Shown: positions 27,042 through 35,324 of the stretch, one piece after another
Numbering within the stretch: the first letter of the stretch is position 1
Layout of the letters: each line of letters begins with the position of its first letter
Assembly (NCBI GenBank): GCA_002702705.1
Contig: PABH01000007.1
Coordinates: forward strand, 1-64,000
Length of the DNA: 64,000 bases
Origin: Anaerolineaceae bacterium
GTDB taxonomy: Bacteria; Chloroflexota; Anaerolineae; Anaerolineales; Anaerolineaceae
Direction of reading: 5' to 3'
Made by a program: the position numbers and the translations under genes
Notes under the pieces: generated by a model
What the model was told of the DNA's origin: nothing
Database searches by the model: none
What the model saw: only the letters and a program-made list of their open reading frames with translations

Positions 27042-27542
27042 ATGAATAATTACAAAGCCCGTTCAAGTGCTGGTTGGTTATGGTTATTGGGATTAGGTAT
27101 ATTTATATTAGTGATTATTGTTTTTCCCATGCTATTTGTTTTTCGAGAAACACCGGTTTGGGTTTCGTTTATGAACGTAGGGTTAGGATTACTGATTGGA
27201 GTCCCATTCATTTATATTGCTTTGCAAGTTCGGGAAATTAGTTATATTTTCCATGCCGATCACCTGGAAATTTCGATGGGTAGATTGATTCAATATAAAG
27301 TCAAATTTTCGGAAATTAACGAGCTGGTTAAAAAAGATCTTACCATCACGTTATGGTCTAGTATGCGATTGCCGGGTTTGGCTTTATTCAAAGTGCCATA
27401 CGCCGACGAAGGTGTGGTTTCCATGTGTGCAACCTCAGCTTCTAAAAATATCCTCTTGATCAAGACCGAACATGGAAAATATGGAATTACTCCAGCTGCT
27501 GAAACTGATTTTGTTAATATGTTAACTTCAAAAATTCAATGA
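27042..27542 (+). CDS. Membrane protein with bacterial PH-like domain
   Basis: 166 residues. Two membrane helices (about 13-35 and 42-64) are followed by a ~100-residue beta-rich domain. Its pattern (YIFHADHLEIS, then YKVKFSEINEL and ILLIKTEHGKYGITP) matches bacterial PH domains of the bPH/YdbS type. The role is unknown. AGGAGA precedes the ATG, and TATAAT stands at 27018-27023. The stop overlaps the start of the PrsW-like gene by four bases, so the two are translated together. Confidence 0.7.
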   Translation: MNNYKARSSAGWLWLLGLGIFILVIIVFPMLFVFRETPVWVSFMNVGLGLLIGVPFIYIALQVREISYIFHADHLEISMGRLIQYKVKFSEINELVKKDLTITLWSSMRLPGLALFKVPYADEGVVSMCATSASKNILLIKTEHGKYGITPAAETDFVNMLTSKIQ

Positions 27543-28297
27543 TTTTTGAGAATGATCAAATCTTTATCACGGCTTTAATCACCATTTTACTTTCTGCTGC
27601 TATATGGGGGGGATTGTTTTACAGCATCGGCAGCAAGCAGAAAATTTATGGATTATTTTTAATTTTGATGCTGCCATTTTCTGCATTAGTTAATCTTCTT
27701 ATAAAATCTCCACTTAACCAAATGGTAATAAAGGTTTTTGATTTACAAGGAGGGGTTAATCTTCAACAACCTTTATTCTATTTGTTGTTTTTGGCTTTTT
27801 TGGCACCGGTTACCGAAGAGTTCATAAAAATCTTGCCGATTTTTTTGCCTGCTGTTCGCGAAAGAGTTAAAAAAGATCCATTATGGTCTGGTGCCTGGTT
27901 GGGCTTAGGGTTTGGGTTAGGTGAAGCGCTTTTTATTGCATACGGTATTTCAAAAAGCAGTCAGTTTGTGGGGCTTCCCTGGTATGCGTTTGGGGGTTAT
28001 GTAGGGGAGCGTTTTGTTGTGTGTTTGATTCACGCTATCTTAACTGGATTATTAACCTGGTTCATATTCCAAAAGAAATTTTTTGTTGGATATGGATTGG
28101 CCATCTTATTACATTTTTTTGTAAATATAGGGGCTTTTTTATTGGCATTGGGGATAATTGGCCTTGCTTTTGTAAATATCTTGTTTCTAGTTTCGGTTAT
28201 TATCTTGGTTCTTATTTTTGAAAAAATTAGAAAGAATTTATTAAAGTCAAATATCAATGAGTCTGAAGAAACTGTTTATTTTCGGCGTTCTAAATAA
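27539..28297 (+). CDS. PrsW-like intramembrane metalloprotease
   Basis: 252 residues with about eight membrane segments. The four short motifs of the PrsW family (CPBP-like superfamily) are present in order: EEFIK (about residue 97), FGLGEAL, a His in CLIHAILTGL, and LHFFVN near the C terminus. In Bacillus PrsW cuts the anti-sigma factor RsiW. No sigma/anti-sigma pair is next to this gene, so the target is open; the co-translated PH-domain protein may be a partner. Confidence 0.8.
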   Translation: MIFENDQIFITALITILLSAAIWGGLFYSIGSKQKIYGLFLILMLPFSALVNLLIKSPLNQMVIKVFDLQGGVNLQQPLFYLLFLAFLAPVTEEFIKILPIFLPAVRERVKKDPLWSGAWLGLGFGLGEALFIAYGISKSSQFVGLPWYAFGGYVGERFVVCLIHAILTGLLTWFIFQKKFFVGYGLAILLHFFVNIGAFLLALGIIGLAFVNILFLVSVIILVLIFEKIRKNLLKSNINESEETVYFRRSK

Positions 28298-28408
28298 GGT
28301 TTAAGTGGCCGAGGGTATTGAAAATCAAATTGTTAATAAAGTTAATTATTATTTCACTGCTTAATAAAAATTGCTGGTAAAAAACTGAATTTTTGACCAA
28401 AATTTCAA

Positions 28409-28437
28409 TTGCTTTTATTTTATTGCTGACTTATAAT
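28409..28437 (+). promoter_or_regulatory. Sigma-70-type promoter of the sugar ABC ATPase gene
   Basis: TTGCTT (28409-28414) and a perfect TATAAT (28432-28437) are separated by exactly 17 bases. Transcription should start near 28444, leaving a ~30-base leader with GGGAGA. This also rules out a TTG start at 28437. Confidence 0.75.
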
Positions 28438-28475
28438 TGAGTCACTATACTCGTTCCGAAGGGAGAAGAAATTCA

Positions 28476-29588
28476 ATGGCAAGTGTAACTTATGATCACG
28501 TATGGAAGCGCTTCGGCGATTTCACAGCACTGCACGATCTCAATATTGAGATCAACGACAAGGAATTCCTTGTGTTAGTCGGTCCGTCCGGTTGTGGTAA
28601 AACAACAGCTCTACGTTGTTTAGCAGGTTTAGAGGAAATCTCCGATGGCCGTGTGTTAATCGGTGATACTGTCGTAAACGACGTTCCTCCGAAAGACCGC
28701 GATATTGCGATGGTGTTCCAATCCTACGCTTTGTACCCCCACATGACCGTGTATGACAACATGGCCTTTGGTCTGAAATTACGCAAGACTCCAAAAGAAG
28801 AGATTAAACGCCGAGTTGAAGAAGCAGCTGAAATTTTAGGCATCGAAGCTTTATTAAAACGGAAACCACGTGAACTCTCTGGTGGTCAACGTCAGCGTGT
28901 AGCGGTAGGTCGTGCCATCGTTCGGGAACCAAAAGTATTCCTGTTTGATGAACCGCTTTCCAACCTGGATGCAAAATTACGCGTTCAGACTCGTGCTCAA
29001 ATCAGCAAGCTGCACCAGCGATTGCAAACCACCTTCATCTACGTGACACACGATCAGGTTGAGGCTATGACCATGGCTACCCGGATTGCTGTTATGAATA
29101 AAGGTGTTTTGCAGCAATTAGATTCCCCACAAGTACTTTATGATCAACCAGCGAACTTATTCGTTGCCGGATTCATTGGTTCACCCGCCATGAATTTCTT
29201 CTCTGGAAAAATCAACAAAGTCGATGGTCGATTGGTTGTGGATGCGGAAGCTTTTAGTGTAACAATTCCTGAAAACAAAGCCCCCACATTTATGGATCTG
29301 GTTGGCAAAGAGATTATCTTTGGTATCCGCCCAGAAGACATTCACAATCCAATGTTTGTTCCACCTAACACAACCGCAGCTGAAATTTCAGCTAAAGTTG
29401 ATTTTACCGAATTAATGGGTAATGAAATTTTCTTATACCTGGTATCCGGTAAACATAATTTTTCCGCACGTGTTGATCCTCGCTCCCGTTATACCACGGG
29501 TGAAGACATCAAACTGGTCTTTAATATGGATAATTTCCATATTTTCGATCCTTCAGTGGATCGAGAAAACCCGCCAGCGGTACGGTAA
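28476..29588 (+). CDS. ABC transporter ATPase, UgpC/MsmX type
   Basis: A 370-residue ATPase of the CUT1 carbohydrate importer family. It has Walker A GPSGCGKTT, Q loop MVFQSYALYPHMTV, signature LSGGQRQR, Walker B VFLFDEPLSNLDAKLR and His switch THDQVEAM. The regulatory TOBE/MalK-like domain fills residues ~240-370 (GIRPEDI). No permease or binding protein lies nearby. Like MsmX of Bacillus, it probably energises several sugar importers encoded elsewhere. It has a strong promoter, a strong terminator, and codon use richer in GGT, CGT and GAC-type codons than its neighbours, all pointing to high expression. Confidence 0.92.
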   Translation: MASVTYDHVWKRFGDFTALHDLNIEINDKEFLVLVGPSGCGKTTALRCLAGLEEISDGRVLIGDTVVNDVPPKDRDIAMVFQSYALYPHMTVYDNMAFGLKLRKTPKEEIKRRVEEAAEILGIEALLKRKPRELSGGQRQRVAVGRAIVREPKVFLFDEPLSNLDAKLRVQTRAQISKLHQRLQTTFIYVTHDQVEAMTMATRIAVMNKGVLQQLDSPQVLYDQPANLFVAGFIGSPAMNFFSGKINKVDGRLVVDAEAFSVTIPENKAPTFMDLVGKEIIFGIRPEDIHNPMFVPPNTTAAEISAKVDFTELMGNEIFLYLVSGKHNFSARVDPRSRYTTGEDIKLVFNMDNFHIFDPSVDRENPPAVR

Positions 29589-29601
29589 TTTACTTTGAAA
29601 C

Positions 29602-29632
29602 AAAAAAGCGCAGAGAAAATCTGCGCTTTTTT
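29602..29632. terminator. Bidirectional terminator
   Basis: GCGCAGA (29608-29614) pairs with TCTGCGC (29620-29626) over a five-base loop, flanked by A6 and T6 runs that extend the stem. It sits between convergent genes. Confidence 0.9.
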
Positions 29633-29634
29633 AA

Positions 29635-30051
29635 TTAAATTTTTCTTTTTACAAAGTACAAAGCTAGAACTAAAAGTAACAAACCGATGCCATCAAAGAT
29701 GATAAATCGCCAGATGTTTTGTCTTAATAAAAGGTGTGAACCTAATGGTATACGGCTCAGTATCAAACTCTCCCCTCCGACCCCAATTGCTTGCATAATG
29801 ACAGCCTGTATCAACGAAGAATGATGTTTATATGGGTTATATAATGCAAAGGCGTATGGTACACTCCACATTAAGAATAAAAGCCCTGTTCCTGCGATAG
29901 CAACATTTCCAGGGATTCCGGATAATTCATAAGCAGGTGCATATTGGTCTGGGTTGAGAAAAAAAAGGATACCTGCTTGTATATTAAGAACAAACACAAT
30001 TCCAATCAGAATCTGGGGGATGAAACGGATTTGTTTTTTTTGTTGTACCAC
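29635..30051 (-). CDS. Small four-helix membrane protein
   Basis: 138 residues with four predicted membrane helices and a basic C-terminal end (KRKI). The loop after helix 1 carries NPDQYAPAYELSGIPG, an arrangement seen in several uncharacterised membrane proteins of Chloroflexota. No catalytic motif is visible. The start is GTG at 30051, with AGGA nearby. It stands alone downstream of the S9 peptidase gene region. Confidence 0.65.
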   Translation of the reverse strand: MVQQKKQIRFIPQILIGIVFVLNIQAGILFFLNPDQYAPAYELSGIPGNVAIAGTGLLFLMWSVPYAFALYNPYKHHSSLIQAVIMQAIGVGGESLILSRIPLGSHLLLRQNIWRFIIFDGIGLLLLVLALYFVKRKI

Positions 30052-30114
30052 TAGGTCCTACCTAATACTTATCTGGCAACACAATGATTCAGTTAACGCA
30101 GTTATAAAAATTAA

Positions 30115-32130
30115 TTATTCACACAAATAATGGTCAAACCATGCGGCGATTTCATTTAACCGTTTAATACGGCGGTCGGTTCGTCCCATCCGGGATAGTC
30201 CATGCGGTTCATCAGGGAAGATGACAAATTTTGTATCAACTCCCATGGTTTTTAAGGCAGTGAACACTTGTTGGCCTTGTTCCAACGGACAACGTAAGTC
30301 TTGTTCACTATGAATTACAAGGGTTGGGGTCTTAGCGTTCCCTATATATTTCATGGGTGAACATTCCCATAACGTTTCAATGGATTGATAGGGTGCCTGG
30401 TTTCCAAAAATCTGTTGGAAGGCATGGTTAAAATCACTTGATCCCCACATGCTGATCAGGTTACTCACGCAGCGTTGGGTTACAGCCGCATTAAATCGAT
30501 CCGTATGTCCAATGATCCAATTGGTCATGTATCCGCCATAACTTCCGCCTGTAACGCCCATTCGGGTTTTATCGATGTATGGCAAATTTTCGACTATATC
30601 AACCCAAGCCATCAAGTCTTCGTAATCTTTGATGCCCCACTTGCCATCATAAATAGCCTTTGCATGCTCTTCTCCGTAGCCTTGGCCGCCACGAGGATTG
30701 GTAAAGTAAACAACATATCCCTTAGCAGCAAGAAAATAAAACTCGTGCATAAATAAATTACCATATTGGGTGAGGGGGCCGCCGTGAATCTCTAATATTG
30801 AGGGATATTTTTTCTGAGGGTCAAACGATGGTGGTTTAAGTATCCAACCTTGCAGATCGTTATGATCACTACCCTTGAACCATACTTCTTCTACTTCTCC
30901 AAGATCAAGTTGATTTAACCATGATTCATTAAAATGTGTCAGTTGAGTTATTTTATTTTGGGGTTGCCCGGAAGGAATTATGTACAGCTGTGGTAATTCC
31001 ATCGCCTGGCCAAAAATAAATGTGGCTTGGGATTGTTTTTTATCAAAATTTACACCACCAACAACACCTTTTCTGTTGATTAATGTTTCTCTTTGTTTGG
31101 TATGGATGTTAATCTTTTCAAATTTTCCATCGCCAAATTGGCCAACTTGGTAATAAATAAATTGATTATCATTTGACCAAATGGGGGTGATATCCGGCAA
31201 AGTTCCAACGTCATTAATTGCACCTCCATTTACATTGATGTCAAATTGATGGGTGAGATTAATCGCATGGCTGCTGCCATCTGCTGGAATGATCCATAAA
31301 TCATTGTTTTTCCAATCTTGGCCTTTTCCATTCTGCCCAGTATATAAAATCCATGTTCCGTCTGGTGAAAAAGCTCCGTGATTTTTTGGCCCCTCTGGAG
31401 TTTCCATTTTGTTAAACTCTAAGGTGGTCAGATCCAGTAAATAAAGATCCGAAACATCATGATCCAAATCGGGATCAGGGGTTCGGTTTGAGAAGAAACC
31501 TAATGTTTTTTCGTCCGGTGATAAAAATGGATCGGTTTCATCATAGATCTCATGGTTGGTTAACTGCCGCGTTGTACCATCTTCAATATTCAATTCCCAG
31601 AGATGCCATCGTTCCTTCGGTAAATACCCATAACCATCCAATCGGTAAAAAGTACGATTGATTTCTCGAGATATGATCCCTAATTTTTTTGTTTGTTCAT
31701 CTTTTTCACGATTTATGTCCGCTTGATCTTTTTTTCGGAATTGGAAGTAGATCGTTTTTCCATTAGAAGTAATGAGATAATCTCCGATTTCTCCTGTTAA
31801 AGAAGAAACCTTTTGTGCTTCGCCGCCATTTGTGGGGATTTTATAAAACTGTGGCTGTTTTTCATCATCCCGGTTGGAGAGAAAAATGATGGATAAGCCA
31901 TCCGGTGACCATTTGGGAACTGTGTCAGATTGTTTCCCATTGGTAAATTTTATAGTTTCTTTGGACTTTGTATCTGTTAAATGTAGGTTGCTGTATTTTT
32001 TTTCCGTTTCTTTATCAACAGACTGAACAGCGGAAATAACATATTTGCCATCCGGAGATTGTTCTGCAGCTGTAATCAATTGCATTCGGTAAAGGTCATC
32101 AGCTGTAATGGTTTGCTTAATTGTGGACAT
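30115..32130 (-). CDS. S9 family prolyl oligopeptidase/acylaminoacyl peptidase
   Basis: 671 residues without a signal peptide. The N-terminal ~400 residues form a beta propeller of WD40-like TolB repeats (SPDGKYV, SPDGLSI, SPDGTWI). The C-terminal alpha/beta-hydrolase domain has the nucleophile in GGSYGGYMT (about residue 530), the acid in HSEQDLRCP and the His in PDEPHGLSR. This layout matches acylaminoacyl peptidases and dipeptidyl peptidase-like enzymes that trim short peptides. It is a lone gene downstream of gpmA. Confidence 0.92.
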   Translation of the reverse strand: MSTIKQTITADDLYRMQLITAAEQSPDGKYVISAVQSVDKETEKKYSNLHLTDTKSKETIKFTNGKQSDTVPKWSPDGLSIIFLSNRDDEKQPQFYKIPTNGGEAQKVSSLTGEIGDYLITSNGKTIYFQFRKKDQADINREKDEQTKKLGIISREINRTFYRLDGYGYLPKERWHLWELNIEDGTTRQLTNHEIYDETDPFLSPDEKTLGFFSNRTPDPDLDHDVSDLYLLDLTTLEFNKMETPEGPKNHGAFSPDGTWILYTGQNGKGQDWKNNDLWIIPADGSSHAINLTHQFDINVNGGAINDVGTLPDITPIWSNDNQFIYYQVGQFGDGKFEKINIHTKQRETLINRKGVVGGVNFDKKQSQATFIFGQAMELPQLYIIPSGQPQNKITQLTHFNESWLNQLDLGEVEEVWFKGSDHNDLQGWILKPPSFDPQKKYPSILEIHGGPLTQYGNLFMHEFYFLAAKGYVVYFTNPRGGQGYGEEHAKAIYDGKWGIKDYEDLMAWVDIVENLPYIDKTRMGVTGGSYGGYMTNWIIGHTDRFNAAVTQRCVSNLISMWGSSDFNHAFQQIFGNQAPYQSIETLWECSPMKYIGNAKTPTLVIHSEQDLRCPLEQGQQVFTALKTMGVDTKFVIFPDEPHGLSRMGRTDRRIKRLNEIAAWFDHYLCE

Positions 32131-32157
32131 ATTTTCCTACCTTATTTGGATTAAAAA

Positions 32158-32202
32158 CCCGGTGAAGTACCGTGACGGGTTGAGACACGTTATTCCACCG
32201 GG
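32158..32202 (-). terminator. Probable terminator of gpmA
   Basis: CCCGGTG (32158-32164) and CACCGGG (32196-32202) can close a 31-base loop. On the minus strand the stem is followed by TTTTTAAT. A smaller alternative stem, AACCCG/CGGGTT, uses part of the same sequence, so two folds compete. Confidence 0.5.
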
Positions 32203-32228
32203 ATAAAAACAACTTCTATTGAACTAAA

Positions 32229-32975
32229 TTATTTGGCTTTGCCTTGATTCGCAACAGCTTGCATTGCTTTCTGAATAGCTTCTTGATCTCCCAGGTAATA
32301 ATGTTTGATGGGTTCCAGATTTTCATCCAATTCGTATACCAAGGGTACCCCGGTGGGAATATTTAATCCCACAATCTCATCATCCGGGATTTTGTCCAGA
32401 TGTTTTACCAAGGCACGTAAGCTGTTGCCATGTGCTGCAATGATCACTTTTTGACCAGCTTTGATTTTTGGTGCGATTTCTTCATTCCAGAACGGAAGTA
32501 CTCGTGCAACTGTATCTTTTAAGCATTCCGTTACTGGTAATTCTTCTTCACTGATATCGCTGTAGCGTGCTTCATTGCCAGGATAACGTTCGTCATCTTT
32601 TTCCAAAACTGGCGGGGGAGTATCGTAACTTCGTCGCCAAATATGGACCTGTTCGTCACCATATTTGGCGGCAGTTTCTGCTTTATTTAACCCTTGCAAA
32701 GCGCCATAATGTCTTTCGTTTAACCGCCAATTGCGGATAACAGGAATCCACATCAGATCCATTTCATCCAAAACAATCCATAAGGTTCGAATTGCTCTTT
32801 TTAGAACGGAAGTGTAGGCAATATCAAAGGTATATCCTTCTTCTTTCAATAATTTGCCGCCAGTTTTTGCTTCTTCAATTCCTTTTTCTGATAGGTCTAC
32901 ATCGGTCCATCCTGTGAAAAGATTAGCCTTATTCCATACACTTTCGCCATGTCGAATTAATACGAGTTTATACAT
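32229..32975 (-). CDS. gpmA: 2,3-bisphosphoglycerate-dependent phosphoglycerate mutase
   Basis: A glycolytic/gluconeogenic enzyme that interconverts 3- and 2-phosphoglycerate, 248 residues. It has the phospho-His motif LIRHGES (His9), [26 protein letters not shown] and the second His in [10 protein letters not shown]. All are canonical for cofactor-dependent GpmA. AAAGGA precedes the ATG. It is a single gene, unlinked to the other glycolytic gene of the window (the PFK-like one). Confidence 0.96.
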   Translation of the reverse strand: MYKLVLIRHGESVWNKANLFTGWTDVDLSEKGIEEAKTGGKLLKEEGYTFDIAYTSVLKRAIRTLWIVLDEMDLMWIPVIRNWRLNERHYGALQGLNKAETAAKYGDEQVHIWRRSYDTPPPVLEKDDERYPGNEARYSDISEEELPVTECLKDTVARVLPFWNEEIAPKIKAGQKVIIAAHGNSLRALVKHLDKIPDDEIVGLNIPTGVPLVYELDENLEPIKHYYLGDQEAIQKAMQAVANQGKAK

Positions 32976-33015
32976 ATTTTTTTCCTTTACTAAAAAATGA
33001 TAGCTGATTTAAATA

Positions 33016-33681
33016 TTATACCGCGCGGCTTTTTCTCTTGCCAAAAATCGCAAGGAAAAAAGCAAATAAAAGCGTTATGAGGCCCATCATAATGAACGCA
33101 TCCTGCCATAAACGCATGGGGAATAAACGAATTAGGGTGTCTGAGAAATAAAACAGCCAGGTATCCCCAGTGAAAAATACTTTGTGGAAAGCGGTAAATA
33201 ATTGATCAAAACTAATGACCACTGCAAAAATAATCGTCCCAATTAATATGATCGTAATCCACCCGCCGTTCGATAGATCTCGCCAGTATTCTTTTAGCGA
33301 CTTGTTTCGCCAACTAAGACCAATTATAACCGCATGAAGTACTATAAGGCCGTAAAAGATGAATAAGTTGGTCTGAAGTAAGTTTTTTACATCAAGCATG
33401 TGACTGACTTCGCGCTCGTTGTAAATGGGTGAACCATCTTCAAAATGAATGGATTCTAAAAATTCTGGACCTTCATCATTAAATAAATATTGTATTGAGA
33501 GTGATCCGTATTTTAATCGTTCCCGAGTTGTAAACCCATAAGGATCTTCAGGAAAACCTGGTAAATTATATTCAACAACCAAAAACAAGGGTGTGAATAA
33601 CAACCGAATCGATAACATGATTAAGATGTAAGGAACAGTAGCGGATATCAACCAGCCAAAAATTTTTCGGGTTTGATTCAT
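33016..33681 (-). CDS. DUF1461/TIGR01906 membrane protein, Lit-like
   Basis: 221 residues: an N-terminal helix, a large extracytoplasmic loop, then three membrane helices. The loop carries the family signature HMLDVK (His94), and a later FHKVFF holds His166, followed by DTWLFYFSD. The same family includes Lit, the lipoprotein intramolecular transacylase of Firmicutes, which moves an acyl chain to the N-terminal Cys of lipoproteins, and the two His residues match its catalytic pair by motif. Whether this protein has that activity is unproven. It is co-translated with the upstream spermidine synthase fusion (four-base overlap). Confidence 0.75.
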   Translation of the reverse strand: MNQTRKIFGWLISATVPYILIMLSIRLLFTPLFLVVEYNLPGFPEDPYGFTTRERLKYGSLSIQYLFNDEGPEFLESIHFEDGSPIYNEREVSHMLDVKNLLQTNLFIFYGLIVLHAVIIGLSWRNKSLKEYWRDLSNGGWITIILIGTIIFAVVISFDQLFTAFHKVFFTGDTWLFYFSDTLIRLFPMRLWQDAFIMMGLITLLFAFFLAIFGKRKSRAV

Positions 33682-35231
33682 TTTAAGTCCTCGAGATCTC
33701 CTTCAAAAAAGAAATCGATAATCATGGAATTCGTTAACCATTCAATTGGTGCTTTATCATCTGTAAAAACAACCGATTTGGTAGGTGGTTCGTGAAAATT
33801 CTGCATTGTAATGATCATTGTTTGAATCAAGAGTGGATTCAAATCTGGATTGGCTTGGATCAACTGAACATTCTCAATAAAATTGGATTGTTCCGTCGGT
33901 TGAACCGTTGCAAAAATAATTGAATTAAACGAATAGGGTAAATCCATAACGTGAATGGTCGGAAAAACATCCAGGATCGTGCTTCCAAGCGCGTCGATTA
34001 AGCGGCGGTCATTGGCGCTGCGGCCAACATTAATCACCATGACACCATCCGGTTCTAGATGGTCATATACATCCTGAAAAAATTCTCTGGTTGTTAAATG
34101 CCAGGGAATATATGGAGGACGATAGGCATCTACGCTGATAATATCATATTGGTTGGGGCTGGTGGAAAGCCCCCAACGTCCATCTTGAACAAAAACGTTT
34201 AGGTTGGGAATATCCATGCCAAAATATTGATAACCGACATCAACGATTTTAGGATCAATTTCATAACCATCGATTTGAATGTTCGGATAAACCAAAGCTG
34301 CCTGGCGGGCGGTTGTTCCTGCTGCCAGACCAACAATAGCCATAGAATTAATATCTTCCGGGTTGACAGGTGCGGTATTAAAAAAGGGAGCAACCAATAC
34401 CTGCTCCCAAGGGCCTTGATAGTTATCATATTCGGGATGATAAATTGAATGTACTCCCTGCCCATCATTTAACCGCAGGAAGTGAAACCCTTCATTTTCC
34501 AGCACCTGAATATAATTATAGGCTGAATCCTTTTCGTAAATTAAACCTTCTGATAGTTTATCTGTACCACGTGTACCAAAAACAGCTAGAAGGATGATGA
34601 TTAATATCATCCAACTTAATTTAAATGCTTTTAACCAACCTGAGTGAATTGTTAGAAGAATTAAAGCAACGAGAAGCAAAAAACTCGCCAGCACAATAAA
34701 GGTTAGGTAAGTACCTATTAGAGGAATTAAGATAATACCTGGAATAAAGGTACCAAGAAAAGAGCCCAAGGTTGAAATAGCATAAATTTGGCCGGAAATG
34801 GTGCCCGCATTCCTTGAATCATGGATCGCATGACGAATTGCAAATGGTGAAGCCGTTCCTAATAATGTGATTGGAATGATGAATAAGATCATTACAACGA
34901 TAAACGAGCCAATTAAATTGCCCAAGACCAATGTATCAAAGGCTTCGGCTGCAATTCGTAACAAAGGTCGTGAGACGATCGGTACAACTGCCAGCGTGAC
35001 TGCTGCCCAGGCTAAAATGGAAAAAAAGGTTTCTATTTTTGGAGAACGATCTGCCCATTTACCACCAATGAAATACCCAATGGTTAAATAGATCAGGATG
35101 AGCCCGATGATAGAAGCCCATACTAAATTGCTTGTTCCAAAATAATTTCCTAATAAACGGGAAGCCGCCATTTCAGCTGCCAAACTGGTCAGGCCGGAGG
35201 TGAATACTGCAATGTATAAGGATTTACGCAT
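33678..35231 (-). CDS. Membrane-fused spermidine synthase-like protein
   Basis: 517 residues in two parts. The first ~215 residues contain seven membrane helices of the MFS-like type seen in fused spermidine synthases. The rest is a Rossmann-fold aminopropyltransferase-like domain (GLAAGTTARQ for motif I, DGYEIDPKIVDVG for the acidic strand end, SVDAYRPPYIP near the active site). Such fusions are common in Chloroflexota and their substrate is uncertain, since key polyamine-binding Asp residues vary. A TATAAT box only seven bases before the ATG and no ribosome site suggest a leaderless message. Confidence 0.85.
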   Translation of the reverse strand: MRKSLYIAVFTSGLTSLAAEMAASRLLGNYFGTSNLVWASIIGLILIYLTIGYFIGGKWADRSPKIETFFSILAWAAVTLAVVPIVSRPLLRIAAEAFDTLVLGNLIGSFIVVMILFIIPITLLGTASPFAIRHAIHDSRNAGTISGQIYAISTLGSFLGTFIPGIILIPLIGTYLTFIVLASFLLLVALILLTIHSGWLKAFKLSWMILIIILLAVFGTRGTDKLSEGLIYEKDSAYNYIQVLENEGFHFLRLNDGQGVHSIYHPEYDNYQGPWEQVLVAPFFNTAPVNPEDINSMAIVGLAAGTTARQAALVYPNIQIDGYEIDPKIVDVGYQYFGMDIPNLNVFVQDGRWGLSTSPNQYDIISVDAYRPPYIPWHLTTREFFQDVYDHLEPDGVMVINVGRSANDRRLIDALGSTILDVFPTIHVMDLPYSFNSIIFATVQPTEQSNFIENVQLIQANPDLNPLLIQTMIITMQNFHEPPTKSVVFTDDKAPIEWLTNSMIIDFFFEGDLEDLK

Positions 35232-35238
35232 AAGCCAA

Positions 35239-35244
35239 ATTATA
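35239..35244 (-). promoter_or_regulatory. -10 box, leaderless type
   Basis: TATAAT on the minus strand ends seven bases before the ATG at 35231, and no Shine-Dalgarno sequence lies between them. No strong -35 is visible. Confidence 0.45.
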
Positions 35245-35324
35245 CCGTATGCGCTTTAAAAATAAAAAATAATTTACACCTTAACCAGTTTTGCCTGATG
35301 TATAATCGAAAGAAAGGAGGACTC

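Noticed and set aside
35301-35306. TATAAT as promoter of nnr
   Set aside because: The transcript would start at or inside the ribosome binding site of nnr, and no -35 fits.
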